Positions 33,559-44,964 are shown, counted from the stretch's first letter. The stretch is DNA of 64,000 nucleotides from Dehalobacter restrictus DSM 9455 (GCF_000512895.1 NZ_CP007033.1:402001-466000), one strand, 5' to 3'. The notes: generated from the sequence alone by a model not told the origin. Made by a program: numbers and translations.

Positions 33559-34694
33559 TTAAAGCAGACTGGACATCATGGGATATTCCTCATCGGCAAC
33601 GGTTCCACCCGTCATGGGGCTAAGCGCGTTATGCGGAAATGAGGAACGAATAATTGAACGGGGTCCAAATCGTGATCGAATATTATCTACGATCCTATCG
33701 AGTGAACTTTGCTTTTCGACGGCTTTCTGGAAGAGAGAAAGCTGGACAAAATCGTTCGTCGAAAGTTTAGATACTCTGACGCCTAAATGCCGAATCGGTT
33801 GCCCTTGCCACAATTCGTCGAATAGCTCACACACCGCCGCATGAATTGTATTCGTACAGTCTGTTGGGGTGTGTATTTTTTTTGATGGGAGCAGGAATAA
33901 AATTCATTTGTTCTTAAGGAAACAGAAATAACCTGAGCACAGTACTCAGCTTGCCGGAGCCTGGCTCCCACGGTTTCAGTTAACGAGAGCAATGCTAAAT
34001 GAGCGGTCTCCCGATCGTCAATATCGAAAGCAATAGTCGATGAATTTCCAATGCCTTTTATGACAATACGTAGATTCTCACGTACCGGTGAGAGATCATA
34101 TCCGTTGGCATAGTTCCAAACCAGCATTCCAGGGCTTTTGAGAAAAAGCTTTATATCCTTGGGATCACTGTTGGCTAAATCCCCTATGGTGTAGATAAGT
34201 CTGCTTTTGAATTTCTTAGCCGTAGCGCTGCCGATCATAAACAATTCTTCTATAGGGAGTGGCCACATTTTCGCAGGAATTTCATCCGGAAACAAGGTAT
34301 GGACCATATCGGTTTTTTTTAGCTCACCGGCCATCTTGGCCAATAATTTATTCGACGAAACCCCTATGTTTACAGTAAACCCGAGTTCAGATCTAATACG
34401 ATCCTTGATCAAATGAGCTGCCTTAACCGGGTCACCGAACAGCCCTATAGAATGAGTATAGTCCAAGAAATATTCGTCAATCGAGTATTGTTCGACCACT
34501 GAGGAATATTGCCTTAGTACATGGCCGAGTGCGGAACTGCATTGCATGAAAAGCTGATAATTGGGTGGGACAATAACAAGATCCGGGCATTTCACATGAG
34601 CTGAAAAAATACTCTCGCCCGTTTGGATTCCAAATTTTTTTGCCGGAATCGATTTTGTCAAAACAATTATATAGTGCTTTGTCAAGGTGTGCAT
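33559..34694 (-). pseudogene. uvrX: UvrX/DinP-like Y-family DNA polymerase, broken
   Basis: The frame carries the Y-family palm and little-finger parts: YSIDEYFLDYT (catalytic SIDE), NIGVSSNKLLAKMAGELKK and MWPLPIEELFMIGSATAKKF. The N-terminal 45 residues with the first catalytic Asp are missing. The frame breaks at a run of eight A (coding sense, near 33875) and continues one frame over as CELFDELWQGQPIRHLGV to PMMSSLL. N-terminal loss plus a frameshift indicate an inactive remnant, unless the A-run slips. Related fragments lie at about 51.8 and 52.0-52.4 kb. Confidence 0.85.
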
Positions 34695-34932
34695 TCCTCC
34701 GTTGTAAGAGTAGTAATTGTTTTAGCCACTTTTTTTTGAACTAACTGACGTATCAGAGGTCCGGTGGAGCGGTAAAGATGCCAACACTTTAAGGCTTAAA
34801 AATATCCTAATATTTGCTTGTAAATAGAAAATATGGACATTAACCCATTAATCCACTAAGGATTAATCCTGCTATTTATGTAATTTTAGATAGGTGAATT
34901 GTTTTTTGCATAAGCTGCAAGGAGGGACCTAT

Positions 34933-36132
34933 TTGAAGAAATGGACTAAACTTAAAATTCTAATATTTACATTAATCCTGCTCGGAGGGGCTATTTATCT
35001 TACTTCTACCAAAGTGACTGTAGCAGAAGTACAGAATTATGTTTCGCCTTTGGTCCCTGGATATGGATTAAGTATTAATGGCAAAGTACTTGCTATTCTG
35101 CCAAACGAAGAAAATATCGATCAAGTTTTAGATAAGTATAAAAACTTACAAACGAAACCTACCGAAGGCTGGATAATCACTTCCAGTGACTTTGATGAGA
35201 CAGTTGAAAAGGTGCTTACCAATGTTAAACCCTCTGAAATAAAGACTGTCGATGAAGTATATAATATTTTGGTCCAGGGACAACGATCTGCAATCAGCTA
35301 CACAGTCGATGAAAACGACTCCATCTGGCTGATCGCTCAAAAAAACGGTATGTCTACTGGGGAAATCCTTGCTTCAAACCCGGGATTAACGGAAGAAACC
35401 TTTCTCCCAGCCGGGCAGGTTATAAAACTGAATAAAATAACTCCTTATCTTACCGTAGTTACCATAGGACAAATGGTAAGCAAAGAAGTGATCCCATTCG
35501 AAGTCGAATCCAAAACAAACAACCAGCTGGCCAAAGGAGTAAGAATCATCAAAGATCTTGGCGAAGATGGGGAAAAAGAGGTTACCTATTCCTACGTTGA
35601 AAAAAACGGGAAAATCATATCGCAGGAAAAAATCAAAGAAAATATCCTGGTAAAACCAGTGGTCCAGATAATAGAGCAGGGAACACAAGTAGTTAAAAAT
35701 CAGGAATATGACCCTGAATCCATAGCGAATAACACATCGCACGGATCAGGATCAATCTCCGGATTGATCTGGCCCTTAAATGGCCCTATCACATCTTATT
35801 ATGGCAATAGGCATGGAGAATTTCATAGCGGGATCGATATCGCCGGTGAAACCGGACAGCCTTTTAAGGCTGTAAACTCAGGAACAGTTATTTATGCCGG
35901 TTGGCACGATATCTACGGCAATATGATCTTAATCGACCACGGAGACGGAGTAGTAACCCGTTATGGGCATAGTATCAAACTATTAGTCACTAAAGGGCAA
36001 AAGGTAACCAAGGGTCAAATAATCGGATATGTCGGATCTACCGGAAGATCAACCGGTCCTCATCTTCATTTCGGAATCATGATTAACAGTAAAGCAGTAA
36101 ATCCAATAAATTATCTTTCAACAAGCAAATGA
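34933..36132 (+). CDS. Cell-wall hydrolase with LysM, G5 and M23 domains
   Basis: This is an exported peptidoglycan hydrolase of 399 residues. The order is an N-terminal membrane anchor (ILIFTLILLGGAIYL), a region of about 90 residues, a LysM-like wall-binding repeat (YTVDENDSIWLIAQKNG to AGQVIKL), a G5-like domain (IPFEVESKTNNQLAKGVRII to VKPVVQIIEQGT) and a C-terminal M23 peptidase with HSGIDIAGETG, YGHS and GPHLHFGI. TTG 34933 is chosen because GGAGGG lies seven bases upstream. This architecture is common for spore or vegetative endopeptidases of Firmicutes. A terminator follows. Confidence 0.9.
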   Translation: MKKWTKLKILIFTLILLGGAIYLTSTKVTVAEVQNYVSPLVPGYGLSINGKVLAILPNEENIDQVLDKYKNLQTKPTEGWIITSSDFDETVEKVLTNVKPSEIKTVDEVYNILVQGQRSAISYTVDENDSIWLIAQKNGMSTGEILASNPGLTEETFLPAGQVIKLNKITPYLTVVTIGQMVSKEVIPFEVESKTNNQLAKGVRIIKDLGEDGEKEVTYSYVEKNGKIISQEKIKENILVKPVVQIIEQGTQVVKNQEYDPESIANNTSHGSGSISGLIWPLNGPITSYYGNRHGEFHSGIDIAGETGQPFKAVNSGTVIYAGWHDIYGNMILIDHGDGVVTRYGHSIKLLVTKGQKVTKGQIIGYVGSTGRSTGPHLHFGIMINSKAVNPINYLSTSK

Positions 36133-36472
36133 GATTAATTAAATAATAAATATGAATTAACAATTAGGAGATCTTTAACAGAGATCTCCTTTAAATTTTG
36201 CCTAATGTTTAAATAATTTAGGTCCAAAAATGTCTTGGAAGTTTTAACATTATATAAAAGTCAAAGGTAATTATTGTAGAATCAAACAATATATGCTTGT
36301 TAAGCCAATTATTATTTAATTTATATTTATATATTCCTTAGATATAAATAATTTACCAATTAAATAAGAAATATTAACTCTATTTCCAAAAATATTATAA
36401 AGAAAAAACAATATTTTAAGCTATTTTTAATATGGCATCTAAATATAATTTTTTTTACATGGGAGGAAATGC
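36133..36472. other. AT-rich intergenic region before the RHS gene
   Basis: It contains the terminator at 36166-36192 and then about 270 bases of very AT-rich DNA with no recognisable gene. Several TATAAT-like and TTGTTA-like words occur, too many to choose a promoter. The RHS ribosome binding site GGGAGGAAA closes it. Confidence 0.6.
36166..36192 (+). terminator. Intrinsic terminator after the M23 gene
   Basis: AGGAGATCT pairs exactly with AGATCTCCT around a seven-base loop, followed by a short T/A-rich tail. Confidence 0.7.
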
Positions 36473-39400
36473 ATGAAAAGGCTTAGTTCAAAATTAATTT
36501 CAACATTACTAATCCTTACTCTTTTTTTCACAGGAATCCTGCCTCAAGCAGCATTTGCTGCTTCAGAGACTGAAGCACAAGTCCAGCAGAATGGTGCACA
36601 ACCGGATTTTACCAGCAAAAAAGAAGTTCATCAATTGCTGGAACTCACAGAATTGAGAGACCAGCATACCAAGCACTACTTAAATGATGACGGCAGCAGG
36701 ACAGCCGAAGTGTCCTTAGAACCGGTCCATTACAAAGATGCGAACGAGAAATGGCAAGACATTTCTAATAAGCTTGTTCCGTCAAACGAACAAGGTTTTT
36801 CGCTGCAAAACGAAGCTAATTCCTTTAAAACCAGGTTTGCGAATAATTCCAGAGCACCTTATCTTGTATCCATACAGAACAGACAGTTGTATTCCGTATC
36901 TTGGGGAATCGACAATCCCAATAATGTGAATTTGGTGAAAAAAGAGAATACGGTTACCTATCCTGAAGTGTATTCCGGAGTTGATCTTGAGTATACCCAA
37001 CTGCCGGATGGGGTAAAAGAAGATATCATTTTAAAAGCACCGGGCACATCCAACTATTTCACATTTAACTTAAAGACAGGTGGACTTACCCCCAAGCTTC
37101 AAGATGACGGAAGTATTGGGCTTTTTACTGCCAGCAACGGCAAAACCCCTGGGGAAATAAAATTTTCAATACCCAAACCTTATATGATCGACAGCAATAG
37201 CGAAAAAAGCCTGGATGTAACTTTCCAGCTGAAAAGCACCGGGGAGGATACCTGCCAGCTTAATGTCATTGCTGATTACAATTGGCTAAGCGATCCAGCA
37301 AGATCCTACCCGGTAAAAATTGACCCGATAGTTACGGTATATGACGAAAGTGCTTCTGTGAACCAAGATACCTATATCCTTGAAAACTATGGTACCCAGG
37401 ACTATAACAGCATTAATATGTATTCGGGCTATGATTCGACTAATCAAGGCCGTACCCGTTCTCTTGTTCAATTTAACCTGCCATCCATTCCAAGCGGATC
37501 AATCGTTACTGATGCCGTGTTTCGAACCTATAAAAACACAACTACGGCCTACGATGATGATTTTCTTGTGGCCCGTATTAAAAGCGGCTGGAGTGTTGGC
37601 AGCGTAACCTGGGCTAACAAATATAACGATATTGATTTGACCAATGAGAAAACCCCTACTGCAATTACCCATGTCCTTGGTAGTCATACTGGTTGGGTGG
37701 ACTTCAATGTCTGGTCAATTGTCAAGGGTTGGTACGCAAGTGAGTTTTCCAATGCTGGTTTCATGCTAATGAACAATCAGGAAGGAAACCCTACTAGTCG
37801 TTTCTATACCAGCAATAACGGTTCCAATATTCCAGGATTGAAAATTACCTATATCACCGATCCCCTGGGATTGAATCCTTACTGGGGCTATGCTAACACG
37901 CCATGGGGTTCTGTGAATACGATGAGCGGTAATTTTCTTTCGTCATCAATGGATTATTCACTTCCGGGCAGAGGGATCCCTATTGCGGTAAGCCGGACCT
38001 ATAACAGCCGGAGCAATTTAACCGGAATCTTCGGCAATAAATTGTTTTCCAATCTTGATATGCAGCTTCAATACGAAACCTGGGGCCGTGTCCTGGTGGA
38101 TTCATCCGGAGCGGAACGGCCTTTCCTGTGGGCAAGCGATGGACAAACTTTTATCGCGCCGACCAACTACCCCATGCAGCTTTATAAAAACGGAGATGGA
38201 ACATTTACTCTCCAGGAAGCCTATACCAATCCAGGAATTATCGACAAATCACAGTACACTTTAAAAGCTGAACTGCCAAGCGCCACCTTCAACAGCAGCG
38301 GAAAACTAATTCAATTAAAAGACGGCAAAGGCAATACCACTTCACTTACTTGGAATGCTTCCTCGGTTGTGATCACAGACCCATCAAACCGCCAAGTAAC
38401 GATTAATCTTGACGCGAACGGCCGGGCCACAAGCATCCAGGAGCCTGGCGGCGCCCAAAAAGTCACTTACAGTTATGACGGCAGCGGCAACCTGACAAAG
38501 GTAACCTATAAAGATGCAGTTACAGGGGACAAGTCTGTAAGCTATGAATGGGATAATGGCGTCATTATTAAAGCGGTAGATAAAAACGGAACGCCAATTT
38601 ATTTGCAATATAACAGCAGCAACCAAACGGTCAGCATCGGCGCAGTCAATATGCTGGGCAACCCCAGCTTTGAAGATTTAAACGGAGGCAATGATCCATA
38701 TCTCTGGGACGAATATGTTGACCAGGATAACGGTTCCGTTACCCAGGATGCAACAAATCACTTCTATGACAATGACAGTGTCAAGATAGAAAGTGTTTTT
38801 AAAAGCGGAACCAGCGGAACGAGCTACCTATATGCCTACCAACAGGTAAAAGTTAAGCCTAACCAGCAATATACTTTTTCTTCTTTCATCAAGACCAGCG
38901 GCCTTAACGGCAGGGCATTCCTCAATGTCCGCCAGCTTGATGCAAATCAGAACCACATTTCATGGACTGATAATAGACCAGGTATTACAGGCACAAACGA
39001 CTGGACGGACAGCAGACTTACTTTCACGACGTCCGGAACCACGCAATATGTTCAAGTCTATATGGAAATTGATCATGACGCTACCCACTTCGGAGGAATT
39101 GCTTATTTTGATGGTGCTCAGCTTGAAGAAGGAAACGCTCCGAGCGGTTCCAAATTCTTCGGCCATACCGATTTCTGGAATTATACCGAAAGCACTACCC
39201 AGACTACCTTAGTGACCTCCCCTTCGGGAGAACAGGTTAAATACCAGAACAACAAATGGGGCAACCCTATTCTTATCATGAACGATGTCAAGGACAAGCA
39301 AGCCAAGACCATCATGAGCTGGGACACCTCTGACCGCCTGCGTTCATTGATTACGCCCGAACATTCAAAAACTGGCGGTGACGGAAATGGATATACCTAC

Positions 39401-42400
39401 ACCTATGATATCGTCGGCAACATGACAAATGCCAAGGATCCTTTGGATCGCCAAACCAGCCATGATTACTACTATAACCATCTCCAGAAAACTACCCTTC
39501 CGGACAGCCAACAAGTTGCAACGACCTGGGACCCTGTCAACCTTACAGGAGTAACCAGTATTGACCAATCTCTAAATTCCAAGGCATATATCTATAATAC
39601 CTACGGTAACCTGTTAGAAGAATCCAATACCATCGGAGTAGCGGATAACCGGATCTTAAACAACAACTTTGAAACCGGCTATGATTCGATTGCCGCTCCT
39701 ACCTTTGCCCGTTCATCTTCGGCATATACTCTGGACGGCCTGCTGGTTGGGACCAATGAACCCCGCTATGCCACAGGAAAATTCGGACAGGCGCTGACCA
39801 TTGAAAAAGCGACAACCAACCTGATCGATACCCAGGGCGGCGGGGCCAGCACGGACTGGACCAAATGGAACCACTGGGGAGCAAGATCGTATTGGTCCTC
39901 CGAAACCCAGACCGATGATCCCAATTACGGCAAGGTCTATGCCGGGGTCAACGCCAACAGCACGGAGACCTACCTTTATGATTACTATCCCTATTCCATA
40001 ACTTCCGGTCAGTCATATACGGTCTCTATGTACCTAAAAGCGAGCCAAAACTGGACAGGCACGACCGCGGCCTATTTCACTAATTCAGACTGGAGCTTCT
40101 ATCAAGGGACGAATCAAAATATTTCTCTGACAACCTCCTGGCAGAAATTTACCTGGACCATTACAGCCAGCCAGACTAAATCCGCGATCGGATTAGGCAT
40201 TAAATTCGCTAACCTTCCTTCGGGTGTTACACTTCAGGCAGCCAGGCCCCAGCTGGAAAACTTGCCTTATGCGACTTCCTATGCCAACTCTTCCCGCAGC
40301 GGGGAAACACTTACCCTTCCTTCGGGACTGTTTTCGGCTTCCCAGGGTACCATTGAAGCCTGGGTCAAACCGTTACGGAATTATGACAGCTCCACCAGCA
40401 ATAGTATCCAGATGATTACCGATGTCGCCGGTACAGGAAACAACGGCCTTCTGCTGGCAATCGACCAGTATGGGAAATTCTATACCCAGGCGGGGACGGG
40501 AAGCAGCGTCGTCAAAGCGATCTCCACCACCACAGCTCAAAAAGACACCTGGTACCATGTGGCCGGAAGATGGAACGCCAGTGGCCTTTCCATCTTTGTT
40601 AACGGAGTCAAGGAAACCACTACCCCCAGTGCTTTAAATATCAGCTTGTCTCAGACTCCGATGGTCGGCAGGCAGTCGAGTACGGATATTCGCTATCTCG
40701 ACGGACTAATTGACGACTTAAGAATTTCCAATATCGCCAGAACGGATACGGCGATCCAGGATTCATATAATCTGATGAAGCCCACCGGCACTGACAGCAG
40801 CACCACGTACAAACTTAACTTCGACCAGAGCTTAAGAGCGGTCTACCAGCCGACTGGCTGGAGCAAATCCAGTCCGACCGGCAGGGTCAGCCAGGCTGAA
40901 TATGACCCCACAGCGCCATATGGCGGCAGTAATGTCCTGCATATTAATCCTGGAACGGATGCAAGTGCTTACCAGTGGACGGATTATATCGCGCTTACGG
41001 GAGTAGACGACTTTATTGTGAGCGGAGATATTAAAGTCAATGGTTCAGGAACTGATGGCGTCCGTCTCCATGTTTACTGGTTTGACACCAGCTATACCGA
41101 AATAGCACAGGATCGCTGTTTTGTTATTAACCAGACTCAGGACTGGAAACGCTACAGCATGTCCCTTACCCCTCCAACCAATGCCGTCTATGCCAAAGTC
41201 ATGGCCATTGCCTATACCGGCTTTGACGGTTACTTCGATAACATCCAGTTTGAAAAAAGTTCCCAGGCCAGAGACTATAACTCTTTAGAAAATTCCTCCT
41301 TCGAACGGGACATGACCAAATGGACCGCCTCCGATGGCAATTCCAGTATTACCACGGAAGACAAATATTCCGGGACCAAAAGCTTGAAGATCCAGCGTTC
41401 CACTACTACAGGAACTTCCTATGTAGAGTCCCAGACCGTCATCCCGGTGAGAAAGGGCCAGTCCTATAGCTTAAGCGGTCTCTTAAAGACCGACTTCGAT
41501 AATCTGGGGACCGATGGCGGTGCCTGGGTGCATATCTACTATTACGATGAATCAGGTACTTCCCTTAACGACTTTGCCACCAAACTAATTACCAAAGACA
41601 GCGGCTGGACCAAGTACGTCTATGTAGTTAAGTCTACCCAGACTACTCAGAATGGCTTCTTCAAGGTTAGGCTGGAAATGAAGAATGCTTCCGGTAAAGT
41701 TTATTTTGATAATATTCGTTTTAGTAACGGTGTCCAAACTACTCGAAACGAATATGACGCAAACAACAATTATGTTACCAAAGCCATCAACCAGCTTGGT
41801 AAGGAAATAAACTATGTCAACGACAGCTACGGTCAAGCAACCCAGGTCACGACCCCTACGGGTGAAGTTACCCAATTTTCCTACGACGGACAGGAAAACC
41901 TGCGGACGGTTACGGACAACGCCGGAAATACGGCGACTTATACCCAGGACAGCAACGGCAATGTCACGGACGTAGAGATCAAGGAGAACGGGACAACAAC
42001 GGTCTACAAGAATTCGTTCGAGTATGACGAATACGGCAATATGGTCAAAGAGATTGCCAAACCCAACTTGAGCCAATCGGCCAATGACAAAATCACCGAA
42101 TACCTCTATGACGAATCCGGCAGGCTGACAGGTAAGGTTAATCCCGGAGACAGCGTAAATAACCCCAGCGTTACCCTTGGGTATAAATACTTCGGCCTGG
42201 ACTTCCTGAAGATCCTGAACGGCCCCAAATACAAATTCGATTACAACCTGGAAGGCCAGGTAACCAAGGAAGAACTGTTAAACAACAGCGATACCAAGAT
42301 CGGGGAATTCAGCTACACTTATGACGGTATGGACAGGCTCAGCACCTACACCGAAAAAGACGGAAGCGGTACTGAGGTCTCCAAAATCAGCCAGCCTACG

Positions 42401-44212
42401 GGACAGGACATGTATTCCCCAACGGACCAGCTGAACGGGTTTGATCTGACGGTTAAACAGCAAACATCAAATCCAATAACTTACCTGTTCACGTATCTAA
42501 GCAACAATCTTGTCAAAACCATTACAGCCGCAGGTAAACAGTTCAGTCTATACTTCGATGAAAGCGGTCGCTTCTCTTCTATCATAAATCCGAATAATAC
42601 CAGTGATGAATTAAAGTACAACGATGCCGGTCAGGTCATCGAAAGCAAGACCAATAATATTAGCAAAAGCATTAACGGAAACAACACAACGACCACTGTC
42701 TCCACTAAATGGTCAAGCCTTTACACCTACGACAGCGACGGCAGGATAACGGCTATAACCGGTCAGGGTGCGGGAAGCCCGAGTGCGGCTTACACCTATA
42801 ATAATGGCAGCGAAGAATTGAACCGTTTGACCCAAGCCCAAATCACTTATGACAGCAATAACTACACCTTCGACTACTCCTATGATTCGAGGGGCAATAT
42901 TCTGAACATGGATCTGTTAATCAGTGGAACCATCCAGAATCAGACGTTCAGTTACAACGACGACAACCAGATCACCACTTCCGGCTTTGTCTATGACAAC
43001 AGCGGCAACCTGACCAGTGCTGTCGTCAAGGGGGTAACGTATAATTACGTTTATGACAAAGCCAACAGGCTGATAGAGGTCAAAGATGGCAGTAATCAGA
43101 CTATAGCAACTTACACGTACGATTCCCAAGGTCAAAGACTTACAAAAACAACCGGCGGCAGCACCATCACTTACCACTATGGGAACGGCGGGGTTTTGTA
43201 CGAGACTAAGAGCGGAGATGCCAACAACATCCTGCATGCGCTATACGTCAAATCACCCAACGGCAAACCGCTGGCAGTAAGCATGAACTACAACATCACC
43301 AATCCCGGCTCCAACACCTGGTATTATTACCATTACAACGCTCACGGAGACGTAATTGCCGTAACGGACGGCAACGGAAATGTCTTCCGGGAATATGATT
43401 ACGATCCTTATGGGAATATATTAAGTGTGAAGGATGGCAGCGGCCAGGCAGTAACTATTTCTGCCGACTCAGCCTTCAACCATGCTTACACTTATGCAGG
43501 CTACAGGTTCGATAAAGAAACCGGATTGTATTATCTCAACTCCAGGTACTACGAAGCAGGAATCGGCAGGTTTTTGACGAAGGACTATCTGATCAGTCTT
43601 AACAGATATAGCTATACAGGTGGAGATCCTGTCAATTTTGTTGATCCGTCCGGTTCTTGGTTTGAAACAGCGTTAGATATTGCCAGTATTGGGTGGAGTG
43701 CAACAGAATTTTGGAATGATTCAAGCTGGGCTAATGCAGGATATTTAGCTTGGGATATAGGAGCGGCATTCTTACCTTTTGTTCCGGGTTCGTATGTTGT
43801 CAAAGTTGGCAAGTTATTAAACAAAGCTGACGGAGTTGTCGATGTTGTTAAGTCGACGGGTAGAGTTGATAATGCTGTTGATGCGAGTAAAGGTGTTACA
43901 AAAGGTTCTACTGCAACCAAACCTCTTCAGGAACACCACTTCTTAAGTAATAAAAGCAAGAGCTATTCTCCTCAATTTCAAGAAATAACTAATAAATATC
44001 GATTAGATTTAAATGGCACATGGAATAAAGAACTATTACCACATCAAGGTAGGCATCCTAATGCATATCATGACTTTATGCTTGATAACATTAGAGGATT
44101 TGATAATATAGCAAATGGAGATAAAGTATTATTTCTAGACTTGTTCAATGGATTAAAACAAAATGTTATTAATAATCCTGAGATGCTATATAAAAGCTAT
44201 TGGAGGAAATAA
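36473..44212 (+). CDS. Full-length exported RHS polymorphic toxin with HNH/AHH-type tip
   Basis: This 2579-residue exported protein has, in order: a signal peptide (cut near AAFAAS), a DNRLRE-like module (about residues 290-460), YD/RHS repeats, a carbohydrate-binding-like module (about 725-890), a LamG-like module (about 1265-1440), a second binding module, a long YD-repeat shell, and the conserved core ending in GRFLTKD. The variable tip after VDPSG (about residues 2393-2579) holds EHHFLSNK, then LNGTWNKELLPHQGRHPNAYH, which fits the HNH/Endo VII AHH-type nucleases. Expected role: a contact-dependent or secreted DNase toxin whose shell encloses the tip. The next gene is its likely immunity protein. 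Confidence 0.9.
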   Translation: MKRLSSKLISTLLILTLFFTGILPQAAFAASETEAQVQQNGAQPDFTSKKEVHQLLELTELRDQHTKHYLNDDGSRTAEVSLEPVHYKDANEKWQDISNKLVPSNEQGFSLQNEANSFKTRFANNSRAPYLVSIQNRQLYSVSWGIDNPNNVNLVKKENTVTYPEVYSGVDLEYTQLPDGVKEDIILKAPGTSNYFTFNLKTGGLTPKLQDDGSIGLFTASNGKTPGEIKFSIPKPYMIDSNSEKSLDVTFQLKSTGEDTCQLNVIADYNWLSDPARSYPVKIDPIVTVYDESASVNQDTYILENYGTQDYNSINMYSGYDSTNQGRTRSLVQFNLPSIPSGSIVTDAVFRTYKNTTTAYDDDFLVARIKSGWSVGSVTWANKYNDIDLTNEKTPTAITHVLGSHTGWVDFNVWSIVKGWYASEFSNAGFMLMNNQEGNPTSRFYTSNNGSNIPGLKITYITDPLGLNPYWGYANTPWGSVNTMSGNFLSSSMDYSLPGRGIPIAVSRTYNSRSNLTGIFGNKLFSNLDMQLQYETWGRVLVDSSGAERPFLWASDGQTFIAPTNYPMQLYKNGDGTFTLQEAYTNPGIIDKSQYTLKAELPSATFNSSGKLIQLKDGKGNTTSLTWNASSVVITDPSNRQVTINLDANGRATSIQEPGGAQKVTYSYDGSGNLTKVTYKDAVTGDKSVSYEWDNGVIIKAVDKNGTPIYLQYNSSNQTVSIGAVNMLGNPSFEDLNGGNDPYLWDEYVDQDNGSVTQDATNHFYDNDSVKIESVFKSGTSGTSYLYAYQQVKVKPNQQYTFSSFIKTSGLNGRAFLNVRQLDANQNHISWTDNRPGITGTNDWTDSRLTFTTSGTTQYVQVYMEIDHDATHFGGIAYFDGAQLEEGNAPSGSKFFGHTDFWNYTESTTQTTLVTSPSGEQVKYQNNKWGNPILIMNDVKDKQAKTIMSWDTSDRLRSLITPEHSKTGGDGNGYTYTYDIVGNMTNAKDPLDRQTSHDYYYNHLQKTTLPDSQQVATTWDPVNLTGVTSIDQSLNSKAYIYNTYGNLLEESNTIGVADNRILNNNFETGYDSIAAPTFARSSSAYTLDGLLVGTNEPRYATGKFGQALTIEKATTNLIDTQGGGASTDWTKWNHWGARSYWSSETQTDDPNYGKVYAGVNANSTETYLYDYYPYSITSGQSYTVSMYLKASQNWTGTTAAYFTNSDWSFYQGTNQNISLTTSWQKFTWTITASQTKSAIGLGIKFANLPSGVTLQAARPQLENLPYATSYANSSRSGETLTLPSGLFSASQGTIEAWVKPLRNYDSSTSNSIQMITDVAGTGNNGLLLAIDQYGKFYTQAGTGSSVVKAISTTTAQKDTWYHVAGRWNASGLSIFVNGVKETTTPSALNISLSQTPMVGRQSSTDIRYLDGLIDDLRISNIARTDTAIQDSYNLMKPTGTDSSTTYKLNFDQSLRAVYQPTGWSKSSPTGRVSQAEYDPTAPYGGSNVLHINPGTDASAYQWTDYIALTGVDDFIVSGDIKVNGSGTDGVRLHVYWFDTSYTEIAQDRCFVINQTQDWKRYSMSLTPPTNAVYAKVMAIAYTGFDGYFDNIQFEKSSQARDYNSLENSSFERDMTKWTASDGNSSITTEDKYSGTKSLKIQRSTTTGTSYVESQTVIPVRKGQSYSLSGLLKTDFDNLGTDGGAWVHIYYYDESGTSLNDFATKLITKDSGWTKYVYVVKSTQTTQNGFFKVRLEMKNASGKVYFDNIRFSNGVQTTRNEYDANNNYVTKAINQLGKEINYVNDSYGQATQVTTPTGEVTQFSYDGQENLRTVTDNAGNTATYTQDSNGNVTDVEIKENGTTTVYKNSFEYDEYGNMVKEIAKPNLSQSANDKITEYLYDESGRLTGKVNPGDSVNNPSVTLGYKYFGLDFLKILNGPKYKFDYNLEGQVTKEELLNNSDTKIGEFSYTYDGMDRLSTYTEKDGSGTEVSKISQPTGQDMYSPTDQLNGFDLTVKQQTSNPITYLFTYLSNNLVKTITAAGKQFSLYFDESGRFSSIINPNNTSDELKYNDAGQVIESKTNNISKSINGNNTTTTVSTKWSSLYTYDSDGRITAITGQGAGSPSAAYTYNNGSEELNRLTQAQITYDSNNYTFDYSYDSRGNILNMDLLISGTIQNQTFSYNDDNQITTSGFVYDNSGNLTSAVVKGVTYNYVYDKANRLIEVKDGSNQTIATYTYDSQGQRLTKTTGGSTITYHYGNGGVLYETKSGDANNILHALYVKSPNGKPLAVSMNYNITNPGSNTWYYYHYNAHGDVIAVTDGNGNVFREYDYDPYGNILSVKDGSGQAVTISADSAFNHAYTYAGYRFDKETGLYYLNSRYYEAGIGRFLTKDYLISLNRYSYTGGDPVNFVDPSGSWFETALDIASIGWSATEFWNDSSWANAGYLAWDIGAAFLPFVPGSYVVKVGKLLNKADGVVDVVKSTGRVDNAVDASKGVTKGSTATKPLQEHHFLSNKSKSYSPQFQEITNKYRLDLNGTWNKELLPHQGRHPNAYHDFMLDNIRGFDNIANGDKVLFLDLFNGLKQNVINNPEMLYKSYWRK

Positions 44213-44215
44213 AAA

Positions 44216-44797
44216 GTGAGATATTACAAAATAATGTTTGATGATGAAAGAAGCAAAAAAGAAGATATTGTATGTACTTCAGAAGAAGATTTTCTAGAAA
44301 AATATGAAGTAAAACAATATGATTTAAATGAGGGAAAGTACTTTGATGATTGGAATAGTAATTTTACATTCTACTATAATTCTAAAGAAGGTACTAAACC
44401 TACAGATTTATTAGCTAATAATTTAGGATGGTTTTTAATATCACAAGATTTTCAAGATATATTAAAAAATATTGGAGTGTCAGAAGTACAGTTTTTGCCA
44501 GTTAAAATAGTTGAAAAGAATACTGGTAAAAAATTAGAGGGATTTTCAGTTCTTAATATTATTTCCCTGTCCGATGCCCTAGATTTAACTCATTCCACTT
44601 ATACAGAAATTGAAGCCAGGGGACAAAAGTATTTAACAATAATAAAATATGCCTTAAGCAAAGAAAAATTAAATGGTTTCCATATTGTTAGGTTACAAAA
44701 TAGTAAATTTGCATCTTTTGTATCCCAAGTAGTAAAAGAACAATTGGAAATTAACAAAATTACAGGATGTGATTTTTTAGAAGTTAAAATTATATAA
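44216..44797 (+). CDS. Imm11/DUF1629-like immunity protein
   Basis: This 193-residue cytoplasmic protein has the pattern LGWFLISQDFQDILKNIGVSEVQFLPVKI, then SVLNIISLSDALDLTHSTY and FHIVRLQNSKFASFVSQVV, ending GCDFLEVKI. It resembles Imm11 (DUF1629) immunity proteins. Its GTG start uses a GGAGG lying inside the last codons of the RHS gene, so toxin and immunity are tightly coupled. It should neutralise the tip of the preceding RHS protein. Its AT-rich base use differs from the RHS shell, as usual for exchanged tip/immunity modules. Confidence 0.75.
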   Translation: MRYYKIMFDDERSKKEDIVCTSEEDFLEKYEVKQYDLNEGKYFDDWNSNFTFYYNSKEGTKPTDLLANNLGWFLISQDFQDILKNIGVSEVQFLPVKIVEKNTGKKLEGFSVLNIISLSDALDLTHSTYTEIEARGQKYLTIIKYALSKEKLNGFHIVRLQNSKFASFVSQVVKEQLEINKITGCDFLEVKII

Positions 44798-44824
44798 AAT
44801 CTCATAAGGTTTCTATAAACAGAC

Positions 44825-44863
44825 AAGTTCCCCTGGAAACTGAAAAATCCAGGGGACTTTTTT
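44825..44863 (+). terminator. Intrinsic terminator after the immunity gene
   Basis: AAGTTCCCCTGG pairs with CCAGGGGACTT (one bulged or U-A shifted position), followed by a run of six T. Confidence 0.85.
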
Positions 44864-44964
44864 CTTGTAATCTACTCTTCCAATTAGAATAGGGTATTAT
44901 TTTTTTAGCTGGAGGGTACTGTCAATATTGCTGGTAAGTGGTGGAGATCCTGTAACCAGAATAT

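Noticed and set aside
33424-33642. Short open frame, with a TTG start behind AGGAGGGTG at 33460
   Set aside because: It overlaps the conserved C-terminus of the UvrX remnant on the other strand and reads as out-of-frame fragments.
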